Of a stretch of DNA of 64,000 nt, positions 38,401 to 53,400 are shown piece after piece. The notes under the pieces were generated by a model. It made no database searches. It worked only from the letters and a program-made list of their open reading frames with translations, and was not told the origin of the DNA. The stretch's first letter is position 1; every line of letters begins with the position of its first letter. The translations under genes and the position numbers were made by a program. Source of the DNA: Siphonodentalium dalli (Eukaryota; Mollusca; Scaphopoda; Gadilida; Siphonodentaliidae); contig CP136064.1 in assembly GCA_032622095.1 (NCBI GenBank), positions 254,450,484 through 254,514,483 on the forward strand, in the 5' to 3' direction.

Positions 38401-41400
38401 AACCCGAGACCGCAAGTCTAAGTGACGCATTCGTCATCTCTGGTTTAAAACTGGTCTAGCCATGCAAACCAGCGGTTTAGCAGTAGTGTCTCTGTATCGT
38501 CGAGATAATTAATCATACTTTCCTAATGCGGACAGTCGCGTTTTTTTTTATTGCGAAAATCAATAATTACGACAGTGGGCATATTTTGATTGGAAATTTA
38601 TAAGCGAGAAGCACTCACACCTATAAATTGTGTGGGGATAAGTTTTTGTCAATTTAGATATTTTTGTTGTAATATGATTCGACGGTCCAGCTAAACCTGT
38701 TTTGCCGATGCTAAACCTGTGATGACGAATCCGTCTTTTCTCGATCGCGGTTTAGAATTGTCAAACAATCAGATCAAAGGGTTGAGCTGTAAATAATCTC
38801 GAGTGAGGGTGTGTCTAAGTGGCGACTGCCGACTGGTGTTATGTAACAGTTGATTCATTGGCACACGTGCTTTGCTCAGATATGGACATGTTCCTTTCAT
38901 GTGATTTTTACAACTATCTTGTGGCTTTTGTTTTTGCTTGTGGCAATAACAAATACTGGTTTTTTCTACGCATTCATTTGAAGTGTTCAAGTTTTAATTT
39001 TGACACCAAAACGATGCTACTGCATGACCAGATATGCTATACGTAGTTTGCGATCCTAAAATCATATTGCTATATGGGTCAAATCTGATAACTTATTTTG
39101 ATGTAGACCATACCACAATGCTCTACTCTGGCTACGCCAATAAATTCCCATAATATTCCACCAGTTCAAAACCTGGTAACCTTTTGATTTTCTGCATGAC
39201 GGAAAATTTATGACATTGAAAAAAGCAAATGTTCCTTTATGTCCCGGAACTCCGCTGTTAAGTCACCATTCCGCGTAGTACAACCGGAGAGCCGAGTATT
39301 GTGTGCCAACTGTGCCCGGAATGTCCGATAGTTTTCATTGTATAAAATAAATGCTTATTCCCCCGAACGACTCAACATCCAATCAACTCTACCAAACAGG
39401 GAATGTCCTGTTTTGTATTCGTACTGATGTGCTGTCCTTTACTGCACGCTTGTCCCTAGACGTACAGTGTTATTGCTGTTCTATATTTACAAATCCCTAT
39501 GAGCGTACGTATCATACACATAATGTTGACGTCAAATTGGGTACATGAAATTCGCCTTAATAATTAAACCGTGACTGCCATGAATCATACATGACACGTA
39601 GTGGGGCAACCACACATGATGTGCCTCTTTGCCTTTTATCGGCGACATAACACAAAGATATTTATGTAATATTTATGTAACATCATGCTTCAGTGAAACT
39701 CATCTAAATACCACTTTTCCCAGTGAAAATATTACCTTATCTGACTGTCACCACCCAATTCGACTCGACAGGAACGAATATGGTGGTGGACTTGCCGTAT
39801 AGTTCTCAACTCATGTCGCCTTCAAATTGCTTGACTTCCTGTATTTCGACGATGAGATTTTATGGTTTGAGGTAGGGACCAAGCATAAATTTATTTTATG
39901 CGTAACCTACCGTTCAGAAAATGAATGAATAGATACACACTGGAGTAAATTAGACGAAGCGATTGAACGTTCACTGTCATTAAACTCCTCACTGGTGATA
40001 GTTGGCGATCTAAACTGCGACTTATTGAAAAGAAATCGGGTCCTCTTCAATCAATCATGACAAAATATACCCTCAAAAACGTCATAAGCGGACCAACTAG
40101 AATAACAGGGAACTCTGAAACTTTATTAGATCCGATCATAATAAGCGAGACCATCAAAGCAATGAAACCCTCAACTTATGACTTCGGAGTATCAGACCAC
40201 CTCGCAATGTCGGTTGAAGTGTGCGTCCCAATATATAAACCAAAATCCTACAAACGTTCTGTGTGGAATTACTCAAAGGGCAATTATGATAGATTAAACT
40301 TGGAACTCTCCGATATTGGTTGGGGAAAACAATAATATACTGAAGGTGACTCGACGCATATAGACAAAATAGTTGAAATTTTCACTGAAACATTCTTATC
40401 TGACTCAAAAAAACACATCCCATACCATAAAATAACAATCAGAAAACGTGACAAACCTTGGTTTGATGGTATCATCAGAAAACACATCAGAAAACGGGAC
40501 CGACTTAAAAAACTGGCAGTTCTCAGAAATAGGGAGTCTGACTGGAATAAGTACAAGTGTGTTCGAAACAAAGTTAACAACTTTAAACAAGCTGCAAAGG
40601 AAAGATATATGAATGATCTAGATGAAAATCTAAGCGTGAACTCTAAACCAAAACAATTCTGGCACACTGTCAAACAACTACTAAGCATTTTGTCGACCGA
40701 CAATACAATTCCTATACTGAAATCGGGCAATACAGATATAGAAGATGATATACAAAAGGCAGAAGTCCTCAATGCGATATTCACTAAACACAGCACACTA
40801 GAAACTAATACAAGGGAGCCACCGATATCTTCAGATAGAACTCATGCGTTTTTAAATGAAATTAAGACAAATGAAAATGAAATTTTTGAAATCCTAAAAT
40901 GTCTTTCTATTAAAAAGGCAAACGGTCCTTATGGGATAAACAATACATTCCCCAGGGAAACACGCAGCTCTATCAGTAAACCCCTACGTTATATTTTGTA
41001 TAAATCTTTTAAGAGCTGCTGTTTCCCCGAAGCATGGAAAAGGGCAAACATATTACCAATATTTAAAGATGGTGATCGTCATGATCCAAACAACTATCGT
41101 CCCATCTCATTAATAAGTTGTGTTGGTAAAATACTAGAAAAGGTAGTCTTCAACCAAGAATATATATAAACAACCTATTATACAAATACCAATCCGGTTT
41201 TATACCAGGTCACAGTACTGAACAACAACTTATTGAAATATGTCACAATATACACCACGCTGTAGACAATGAACAAAGCACGTGCGCTGTTTTCTGTGAC
41301 ATCTCTAAAGCTTTTGACAAAGTATGGCACCAAGGTCTTTTACTTAAACTAAATCACTATGGAATAACAGACACTGTGCTAAAATGGTTCAGAAATTATC

Positions 41401-44400
41401 TCGAAGGGCGGCAGCAAAGGGTGCAAATAAATTATAGCTTTTCAAAATATTCTCCAATAACGGCAGGGGTCCCCCAAGGGTCTGTGGTCGGCCCTTTGCT
41501 CTTTTTAATCTACAAAATGATATTGCAGACAATATTAAATCGCATGTTAGATTATACGCGGACAACACATGCCTCATAAATTCCGATACGGACATTCAAA
41601 ACCTTGAACAAAGTGTAAATAAAGACATGGAAAAGATAAAAAAAGCGGGCCGATACATGGCTAGCGAAATTCAATAATTCTAAAACAAAATTACTATTTT
41701 TTACAAGTTCACAAAGCCCTGAGAAACCGAATTTAGTCTTTGATGGACTGCAACTCGAATATTCTAAACAACACACGCATCTAGGTATGGAAATAGATGA
41801 CGACTTAACATGGGACAGTTATATAGAAAATGTATGTTCCAGAGCTTATGCTAAACTATCCCAACTACGAAGACTGAAGTATATTTTGAACCGCAAAACT
41901 CTTGAAATCCACTATTTATCACACGTCCGTCCAATCATGGAATATGCGAGTATTGTCTGGGCTGGAGCACCAGATACGTTACTTAAAAAACTTGATGATG
42001 TAGAATACGAGGCTGCACGAATAATAAGTGGCTGCACGAGATCAGTATCCCACAAAAGTCTACTAACCGAAATGGGTTTGGAAACACTCTCAGATAGAAG
42101 GCAATTAAAGCGTGTTTCACTTTTTCATAACATTGTCAATCACAAAGTGCCCAAATATTTAGTCGACTTACTTCCCCCCAAATTTTCTGACATAAGTGAT
42201 CATGATACGAGATTTGCGTCAAACTTTATCCATGTTAAACCCAATTCCAAACGAATGGAGTCTACATTCATGCCAACGTGTGTAAAAAAACTGGAATGCA
42301 ACCAAAATTGAGACTCGAGATCTCCGCCACCTTTGTTATGTAAACAAAATTAAACCTATAACACCCAAACCACAAAAGTACTATTCTGTCGGAAAGCGGA
42401 CTGAAAACATATTTCACAGTAGATTACGATGTGAATGTAGCAACTTGCTATCCGATAAGGTTCTAAATCACATTGCAAATTCAAAAGACTGCACCTGTGG
42501 AAACGGTGAAGAAAATGCCTTTCATTATTTCTTTGATTGCCACCTACATTCAATCCCAAGAAATCGTCTATTGAATAAATTACTTCCTTACCACATTTAT
42601 TCATTAAAGATTTAGCTTTTTGGAGATGCTGCACTTCCTTATTGTGACAACATGAAAATTTTCTTAGCTGTACAGTCATTCATACGCGAGACAAATCAGG
42701 ATTCTTTTGACTAACTCTGCAAAATAATGATACGTACAAGCCAGCAAGCGAAACAAAGAAACAAAGAAACCCGACTTTAAATCAAACACTTATACAAACT
42801 TATGACAAACTCTGGGTGGGGGTGACCGGTGATATGTATATATGTTCAACTTGTTTTTGCTAGTCATGTTGCTTTGCCATTACTAATTATTTATTTTTCA
42901 GTGTAATAATATAAGTGAGTCAGAACTTGTCCTCCAATCCCATTGTCTGTATAAACAATGTATTTGTCATATATCATGTGTTATATATATTAGACAAATA
43001 TATATGTTTAAACTAAAACTAACATCATGCAGTGGTCCCGGTGGAGATGACATGACACGATTTGTCTGGATTAATTGTGCAATCTTGTCTGGATTCTGGC
43101 CCGCAAATTCCAAAATTATATAAATGACGTCAGAAACCATGGCATGACGTTTTCGCTGTTTTTAATTAATCTAACCAACGAAATTGGTCTAAATGAAACT
43201 AATAGGCCTTAATAACATGGGAATTATTCGTAAGTTGTGATGTATATCTAATTTAATTTTCATCGCGATGGTCCAGTTCCCGATTCCGCGCTTTGGAAAT
43301 CTCCAGACCGGAAGTCACGTGACAATTTCTCCAAAATCCATACTCGCGATCTTTGAAATATCATTGATGGATATAGAACAAATATATGACGTCATTCACC
43401 AGCGACTAAGGTACAAATAACCACGGGCCAACTAGCCACTACTATCTAATTCTTCCCACTGAAATGATTATATTGACTAATTAACGGAATATTCAAAAAT
43501 TAAAAAAAGTTAACAAATATTGTTGTACCGTTGTCGCTGTTTAACCGAATACGTTAAATCTTCCGGAGCCCAGGGTACCCAATATGTGAATGTTACTTAT
43601 GTACGACCACTTGTGTAAACTTTTTGTTAGACTAAGCTCCGTGTATTTAGTCGAAAGTAATATCGGGTTATCACTCTGCCGATTGATTCAAGATACTCAT
43701 TTCGAAATCTAATCTAATCGTGAACCAGATTAAGTAACTTTCGCTGTTCAATCGTTTGCGTATTAGGTGATAAATGTTATATACCGCTTTCGTGTGGCAT
43801 ACATATGGACGCTTGGATTTTATGTTCAACCGAGTCGGGAAGCAACTAGTTTGAAAATAGGCTCCAAATCGTCACTGTCACACCATGTTGTCGTCAATCC
43901 ACCACAACAATGTTTCTGTTCTTCCGACTGTCCTGGTCATTCATAACAAGTTGACATGATCAGCAGAAAATGTCAAAACTTTCCTGCTCTCCATAACGTT
44001 GTTCAACGTAAATGACGTCATGAAAAATCATGCCAGTGAGAGATGGTGAAACGAACTGTCTTGGTTTTCCTTATTTTGACGGTTCTAGACGCAATATGGG
44101 ATATGTGACGCGACAGTCTGACCAATGAAATACGCTGTGTCTTCGTGGATGCGGAACTTAGTTGTCTGGGTTGTGGATTTATCTTTTCCATATGTAACCA
44201 TGTGCGCATTCCCGTTACAGTAATGTGTTGTTTCGAAACAAAGTTTACGAACGTCTACGTTATCACCTAAATATATTTGTATACGAATCGAATAGTCGCT
44301 ACATCCACGGACGTCAATAAACACACTTGCCTGCAGCTGGGGCACCCGCCGAGTCAGTACATACACCAGCGACACATCTCTGAAAAACATCCAATGAATA

Positions 44401-47400
44401 TTATGAATGACAACATCAACCAAACCAAGCTGAGCCTGAACCAACGCGTGTTGCAAAATTAAAAACCCTGTTCTTTTCATTTTCATTTTTCATTTCAATA
44501 TTGCGGTCGATCTAAGTAGAGATAAATATGCAATCATTTTTTTTATTATATATATATATTTTTTTTATTGAGGAAATATCTATCACAAATAATAAGACAG
44601 AGAGACCACGCATTAGAATAACGATAGATTGAGCATGTTTTGCGGCATTCTTAGAAACACACAATCATGGTAAAAATTCGACTGGGGATCAGCCACGTGC
44701 ACCCTATACTTACTACATTGTCTCTTTTCAGTTCACGATGAACGATTGACGGCTACTTCAAAGCCTAGATACCAGTTGTGTCTTTGTTACAAAAAAACAA
44801 AGATCAAGTTGGTTAGAACTTTTATTATTTATTATCGTTCCATCAACACAGTTTCGGAAGACGCGTGCACCCTATACTTACTGCATTGTCTCTTTTCAGT
44901 TGTTCACGATGAACGATTGACGGCTACTTCAAAGCCTATATACCAATTGTAATTGTGTTACTAAAAACAAAGATCTAGTTGGTTAGAACTTTTAGTATTT
45001 ATTATCGTTACATCAAAACGGTTTTGGAAGGCGCATAGATAATTCATGTTGAATCGTGGCGTAACCACAATAGAAGTTTATCCCAAACGTGGTAGGTGGT
45101 TCCATTTAAAACACCATTTTGCTGAGGACTGTATAGGCCAATATTTGTGGGTTTTTAAACGGCCATCTTAATAACCCCCATTTCATTAGAACAAGCTGAG
45201 TCATTCTCATGTTCATTCTCATGATGAGTGACAATTGATCTATAATTTCCCATAAACATAGCAGAGATTTGTTGAGAATCCGTGATATATCTGGTCCGTC
45301 CCAGTATGAAGTATTGGATGAGATGGCCCCACATGATGTCCCACATGTTCATAGTATGTTATGTCCCACATGGTCATAGTATGTTATGTCCCACATGTTC
45401 ATAGTATGTTATGTCCCACATGTTCATAGTATGTTATATCCCACATGTTCATAGTATGTTATGTCCCACGTGTTCATAATATGGTATGTCCCACATGTTC
45501 ATAGTATGTTATGTCCCACATGTTCATAGTATGTTATGTCCCACATGTTCATAGTATGTTATGTCCCACATGTTCATAGTATGTTATATCCCACATGTTC
45601 ATAGTATGTTATGTCCCACATGTTCATAGTATGTTATGTCCAACATGTTCATATTATGTTATGTCCCACATGTTCATAGTATGTTATGTCCCACATGTTC
45701 ATAATATGTTATGTCCCACGTGTTCATAATATGGTATGTCCCACATGTTCATAGTATGTTATGTCCCACATGTTCATAGTATGGTATGTCCCACATGTTC
45801 ATAGTGTGTTGAAAACAATCAATGGCAAGAACGTATTATTAACCCTTTACCCAACAAAACGGTCAAAACGCCCAAATAAAGCTTCAACAGCTTAAAATAT
45901 CTTCGGTTTGTCTCAATAACACCATACAAATATGGATATCATTGGAACAGGTTCATTGACCACATTGTGATGGTTACAGTTATGCCCTGTGCCAATGCAT
46001 GCTCTTATATATGCGAGTCGACCATAGGTCGCCTCGCATATATACGATAATGCATTGGCCTAAACAAAAATTAATATGTGTTAAGCCAATGCATTCTCTT
46101 ATATATGCGAGGCGACCTATGGTCGACTCGCATATATAAGAGAATGCATTGGCACAGGGCCGTTCTGTTGGGTAAAGGGTTAAAAGGCAATGTGTTGACC
46201 TTCAATCGGTCTCAACATCTACCGGAGTTGAAGGTTGGATACATATGCATTTTACATAAACATTTCAGTTACTACACGTGTACCACCCATTTGTTATGTT
46301 GTAAGTGTCCAAGATATGGCCATGGTCAGAAGTGCAAGAATAAATACATCATGTGTGCAAGGTTTTCCGCCCCAGACCATGGTCACACAAATTGTCTTCA
46401 AAGATGTTCAGTGCACAAGCAGCAATGTATATTTCATGTCCAAGTTGGGACTACGAATTCAAAGCATACCAAAGCATAGATCATTAAAGATAGCTGTACA
46501 TCATATGTTTCCTGTGGTTGTGTTGGAACGAAAATGCGTGACGTAGCACTCAGATGTAGAGTTAAAACAATGTAGACAGTGTATCACTATCAACTCAAGT
46601 GGAAGAGACGATCTTATTTCTGGGCCAGAACCTGTATCACATGACATGGATACATCTACCGCGATTGAGACAGTGTGTGTGTGAATGTTTATTTGATAAT
46701 GTATACACTGTTGCTCCAGAACAATCTACTAAAGTTGGACCATTTGCTCCAAAATAGTCTACTCAAGCTGAGCATGTTGCTCCAATACAATCGCCAACAT
46801 CTCTAAATTTAACAAACAGAGGTTGATGTTTCAGTTTGCAAAGTTTGAAAAGATGTTTCGAGAGAAACGTTTAACGTTTAATAAAGCCAAACAATATTTT
46901 TGGATCGAAGTTTCGAGTTGGAGAAAAGCTACTTACTGTGTAATTTACCCGACATTCAGCTTCAAGGGTTGATAAAGTCTCACGCCAGATTCATAAGCTA
47001 TCTTGTCAATGCAAAATCGATATTATATCCTACTTGGTATATTTCGGTGTGAAGCCTTAGTACTTGTAATGGGTATTATTTATGTTGATTGTGCATTCCT
47101 ACCGTTGTATATTATATGTTTGCACACCAGTCAGTTCTCGAATTTATATTACTGACTCAAACCGGAAATATTTCCTCCCGGTTCCTTTTATGTGTGCATA
47201 GCTGTCATTGTCTAGGTTTGGAGTTTGTGATGATTCCCGGGAAGATTTGGTAGGGCAGTATGCCCTCCCCTACAACCCGCTTGTTGGATGCTGATTTGTC
47301 GCTGAAAAGCGTTGTTGGTTACCATGCCCCCGAAGCAGGAGGCCGGAACCTGTTGGTGGTAGGTGGGTTTGTTATTGGTCTTTGATCTTGGTCTTTGTTC

Positions 47401-50400
47401 TTGGTTTTTGCCTTTGGTCTTTGTCTTGTGTCTTATTGTTGTCATTAGGAGGAGTTAGTGTTGTGTGGAGACGGGATGGGCTATCTGGGCGTCTCTCAGA
47501 TAGCTTACGTCCCGTCGTCTGCATCATGGATTATCTGTATGGGTGTTGGTGATGTCGTTGATATGGTTGGGATTGATGACAGTGTCTTGGTCTGTTTTAT
47601 TGTCTTGGTCTTTTGCTGTTTTCAGGAGGTGCATTTGGCGTCGCTGAGAGGATGTGGTGGAAGGTTGAAGAGGCGGATGAGTGCTGTCATTGTCTCATAT
47701 AATGCCTGCCTTATATACACAGTGGCGTCGCTACGATATTGTTTGTGGAAACGACATTAAAGTCCAACTAATCAATCTATTCCTAGCTGCGGTCGCCAAC
47801 GTCTGGTCGCAGTAACTTCTAAGGTATACTTAGCTTGCTAGATAATTACATATCGCTCAGTGTATCTGCCAATCACCCTTTCCGCGTTATAGCCACGGGT
47901 GAATGTGTTGTTCCAATGAATCAACGGACAAACAGTGTAACCCGAATTCCGAATATAGATAGCGTTATCACCGAGTACAGACCTTAAACGGTACACTATT
48001 ACTACGATTTATACCTGTAATTTGGCTATATATTAACCCTGGCATTACTGGAGTTTCCTCTAGTTTTACGAAAATTTTGTGCCAATGCATCTATCCTATA
48101 TTATTCGAGTCTCAAATAGGGAGCCTCGCATATACAAGAGAATGCATTGACATAACAATGTGTATCTTCACTAAGCTTGTGAATTCTCTTATATAATATG
48201 AGGCAGTCTATGTGAGCAAATGCTAAGCATTTCGTAAGGGACCAACCTCCATCGATTAACGAAAATCTTGTCACCAAACGATCTAAAAGCAATTAAATTG
48301 AGTCAAGTCATGATTACGGAGCTGTTGGACTTTAAAGGCACTAATGGCACTCGCAGTGGGTAAATGTGCAAACAATATAAAAGTCTTCCGAACATATCCA
48401 CTAAGGAGAACGTGGAAAAATAGATAAATGTTGATCTCACATTGATTATTAATAGTTCACAACAGGGTTCGCGCTGCCACCTGCCAAATTTGCCAATGGC
48501 AAAAATAATTCACATTTGGCAAAAAATATTTTCATTTGGCAACAGTTTTGGCAAGACACTTATTAATTCCTCAAAAAAGTTGAAAGATATTGGTCAAGCA
48601 ATACCATTCATTTCAGGAAACTCTTACAGCATAATTATGAGATTTTATAAAGTTTAGGAAAAGTTAACACCTCTATTAAGATGCAGTTAAACTCATAGCA
48701 TTAGTACCGATGGTTGGAGGTATTACTACTATTTAGTGTGGTGTTGGTGTTTAAATAGCTAATCAGCTTGTGGTATGCCCTTCTGATGCAGCAGAGTACC
48801 CTTGTATTGTTCGGTGATTGGCTTGTTGTTGTACGATAAACCATAATCGAGATGCGAATATAACTAATTATTAACTAACTGCTTTTCTATCGATATCAAA
48901 ATTCGACCAAACCGCGAGAGTCGAAACATAAGACTTGTGCCATGGTTGTCGTAAATGATACTATCAGGATAGCACTTGGCAAATGCTGAAATTATTTGGC
49001 AAAAAACGTGTTCATTTGGCAAATTATTTGGCAAAAGTACATTTCGGTTCAGGGCGGACGCTTGTTCTCAATAACGAAATCCCGCGTGTTGAAACCATTG
49101 TTATATACAGAAATATGTTACAGAGTTATTTATCAACAAACATCGACAATCATGTGGTAAGCTAAACAATTTTAATCTGAATATGATTTACAGTTATTGA
49201 GGAGTTATTAGTAATTATTGGTCAATTAATGTGTTCCTTGTATTAATATTTGTTGATGATAGCTGTTATGAAGACTTTCATGTTATTCTGCACGAACAAC
49301 CTTCGAACCCCTTGAGTCACTATAAACTACACCGTGACTGGACGCACACGTGACTGAATATGGGGAACACATTACATTTACATCAGCATGTATGTCTACA
49401 TGGACGTTATATCCGTATTCATAAAGAACATGGTAGATGTTAGGTATTCACATTTATCTAGAGCTAAATTAATCACATTCTCACGAAATGTCTTTATTAG
49501 ACTTATTAAAGGTACTCAATCCGATCAGACGCTCCTAAATACTATTTCTTTGACTTCGGGGGTAAAACATATTGAATTTGAATCGTGGAACCCACTCATT
49601 AAAGCTCAGGGTGATCAGATATATATTTTTTATCTCTCGAGATGTGTAACAATATGTGGCCCAGAAACATGTGGTCAAACGGAGAGTATGGGACAAAATT
49701 GCGGATGAAGATGGATAACTCTAAAATCAAGTGGTAATATGGTCAGATTTCGTGATACTTTAGTGATAATACTGCCATATTTTGTTGAACAAAATGTTGA
49801 TAATTAACACGATTTGGGAAATTAGATACCATAGTTGACAGTGGTTAGCATTATTTTGTTGCAATAAATCGATTCTGATAACTAAAGCGTATTTTGAAGA
49901 AATGTTGTTGTTGTTGTATCTTGATGGTATGGGGACCGTCTGATCGGATTTAAGTACTTTTAATTTTGAAATTAAATACAACATCAATATATCATTTGCG
50001 TGTATTTGTTGATGATATTTTTTCACAGACTTCTGTGTTACTTCGCATAAACCTAATTCGAAGGCACTGCGTCCCTTTAAATTGGGTTACCTTGTGGTCA
50101 GCACACAGAGTTCCATCTGCGGGGATGATTGTAGTACAATTATTGGTCCTACCAGCCAGCTTGCACCATAGCCCAGAGCATAGTCCGTCTGTTGTTCCGT
50201 TATAGAAGCTCTAAAGGAATGACAGAGAATAGAATATTATATTTTATTACACGTTCATTCATAGAATGAGTGAGATAATCTTTTATTAACGTGACATGTG
50301 CATCTACAATACATAAATATATTACATAAACAAATAATGATATTGCACCCGGCCACATGGGGCCTATAAGTCACGCTTATAGTATGTAATTGCATGCGTG

Positions 50401-53400
50401 TGATGTTGTGTTCAGAGGCATTACATTGAACATTCTTGGGATTGTCGTTCATCCGTATCTACATATCGGGAAAAACACATATCTATCATGAGAGTGATCG
50501 TTAACAATTATATATAATATTATGGAGTTTACCATTCCAATAGTTATTTATAAAGACATTTTTTATCTTTTCATAAAGTCATCAAAAAGGAATTTTGCTA
50601 ACTGACGTGGATATGAACTAATTTCAGTCAGTGTGTCATTGTTATTTTCATCAGTAATAGTAATATCAACGGGAATATAATTCAGGGCTTCCATCCTATA
50701 TTTCTTGCAGGTCGTATATAGTACACATTCGTACGAATGACATTGTTCCTGCCGTTCCATATTTTCATTTTCAAAAAGCTATAAACTGGACCAAATTGCC
50801 GACATTTTTATCTGGAAACTAGTTAGTTATATTCACCAATGCCCCATATGCGTTTTGCGTGGAAACGACATTAAACGGTACTTTCATCTAGTACCAGGAG
50901 TATGTTATGGCCTCAGAACCCACGCGATAAATACTACAGTCTACACACATATTCCAACATCACATATATTGAGTATGTACATACTGTAATGCACTGTCTG
51001 ACATATACAGTTGACAACTTCATTTTCTGTAAACATAATACTATTGTCAATACAACAGCTGACCAACTGGAATCGAGAGTTCTGGATAATACCATTACAA
51101 GGTATGCAGGTATATGGATAGAGGAATATGGTTACTTTTGTGTCTTTGATTCATCAGTTACACCCTTATTCATAGAATGACATTTTTCTGCCGGTCCATA
51201 ATTTTATTTTCAAAAAGCTATAAACTGGACCAAATTGCCGACATTCTACATGTCAGAGACTGTGTTTATATTTGGAAACTAGTTAGTTATATTCACCAAG
51301 GCCCCGTGTATGTGAAAGGTACTAAGTTTTCTGCAACCGCACCAAAGTGATTAACCAAAGTGATTCTCCCGGATGTTACATATTGCTGCATGATATACAC
51401 ACAACATTGAGTGAATTGGCAACGCTTAAATAAAAGCTTTAACCGCTGATCACACGATGATCAGCACACTTCCGTAGGATAGTTTTAAATAAAAATGAGT
51501 ACAATTAGTGTGCATTGCGTCGTGGCATATTTGAGTTGTAAAGGCATTTGAACAAAGTGGTCCACTAATATAACCGGTTTGATACCAGCACGAACATTTG
51601 TTTTACACAAAATGCACGATGCACCGTATGTTTGATCTGGTGAGATGTGGTGTTAATTCATTGAAGAGATGAGTGTTTAATTACCGTATAATACGCATTG
51701 CGGTAAACGTTTATGGTTTGTTATCATGGTAAGAGATGAAAAGACCTGAAATGTAACTATTATTTATACCGTAATGTATGCACTTATATTCTGGGTTACT
51801 TTGAATAATTAGTCATTATACCGAATGATATTATCACGCATCGTGTTGCGAAACATGATTTTGTGTGCGGCATTGCCCCAAATTATATTTTTACCCAAAC
51901 CGATGTATTCTAAGCAGAAAATCCGAATTTGAAAGAAGATAGTCAATTGGATGACTCTGATGTAATGATATGTGTACCTTTATATATATATTTAACAATA
52001 TATTATATAAAGACTGATTTCGAAAACTAATATAATATAAACAACCATGTTGGATGCCATATTAAATATAACAGTTTCCCAAAAGTGGAGTCTAGCCGAT
52101 CTTAGATATGTTATACTGATAATTCCCCGGCATCTTTTGACACAAAAATCGTTAACCCACAAATTCGCGTACCAAGACCATAATAATCATTTTGTTTCTT
52201 CACGATACGATATTTTAATTAATTGTGAACAAAGAAGCAAGTATTTACCACTGGCCCCCCATGAAAATCAACAGTCAATTTTAATTGGTGTTATCGATAT
52301 TATAAACTACGAAATGTACTTCGGCACAGTGACCGTATACATGTACTAGAGAGCACGATATGTATTAATTCCATATCGAATGCACTGACTAGTTGTCCAA
52401 TTCATAAACTGTTATGATTGCGACTCTGGTTCCAACTTGAACGGGATATTGTGACAATATGTTAGTGATGTCACTGTCTTTATGTACAACACAGTCGCTT
52501 ACCATGCAAGCTCTTGAATCGCTGGCAACCGTCAGCTGACATTGGCCCTCGATATCCAAGTCCTCTCCAAATGGAGTATTATATGCTGTCAAATTCTCAG
52601 GAGTTGTGTTGTCTTGCACTATTAGACAATTGTTCCTGTTGAATAATATGATGAAATTGTATTGCTGCTGACTGATGATGTATATCGTGTATTCTATAAC
52701 TGGAATTGAATTTATTCAGACACCGAAATCCCAGACAGCAATGTTTTGGCTAACACATATCAAACGGACTATAATGCACGCACGTATAGTCGATGGCATA
52801 TGCTAAAGATCAATAATCCTAACTAACACTCCAAAGTTACTATTTCATTGGCTTCGGGGTAAAACATTTTTAATTTGAATAGTGGAACCCATCAATCAAA
52901 TATCAGAGTGATCAGATATTTATTTTTGAATTTTCTTTATTTCTTAAGATGTGTACATGTAGTTATTTGTGGCTTGGTAATAAATCATCAAACCCACTCT
53001 CGGACCAAATTGCGGATGAAAATGGATAAATTTAAAAGCAAGTGGCTTTGGCTTTCGATATGTTGATAATCCGGCCATATTTCGTTGAACAAAATGTTGA
53101 TAAATAACACGTTTTGGACAATTTAATACTCAAGTTGACTGGGGTTAAAACTAATTTTGGCAACAAATCGATTCTGATAACAGAAGGGGCATTTAAAAAA
53201 ATGTTGCATAATTATGTTGATATGGGGATCGTCGAATCGGATTGAGTATCTGTAAACATACTTCTATTCACGCTGCCAATTTAAATGTATCTGTCTAACT
53301 GGTTCTGAAAACACCCAATCCGAAAAGCATTATCAGATATATATACTTAATTTTGGATATAATTTACCATCTACAGATACTTAATTGTGGATATCATTTA

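Noticed and set aside
44085-44486. 133-codon minus-strand frame around Cys-rich exon C
   Set aside because: The exon uses a different frame within it. Outside the exon this frame has no family match, so it is taken as chance.
45337-45811. CRISPR-like regular array
   Set aside because: Uninterrupted tandem 25-bp units with no spacers, in an animal intron. The same applies to 53.3-54.0 kb.
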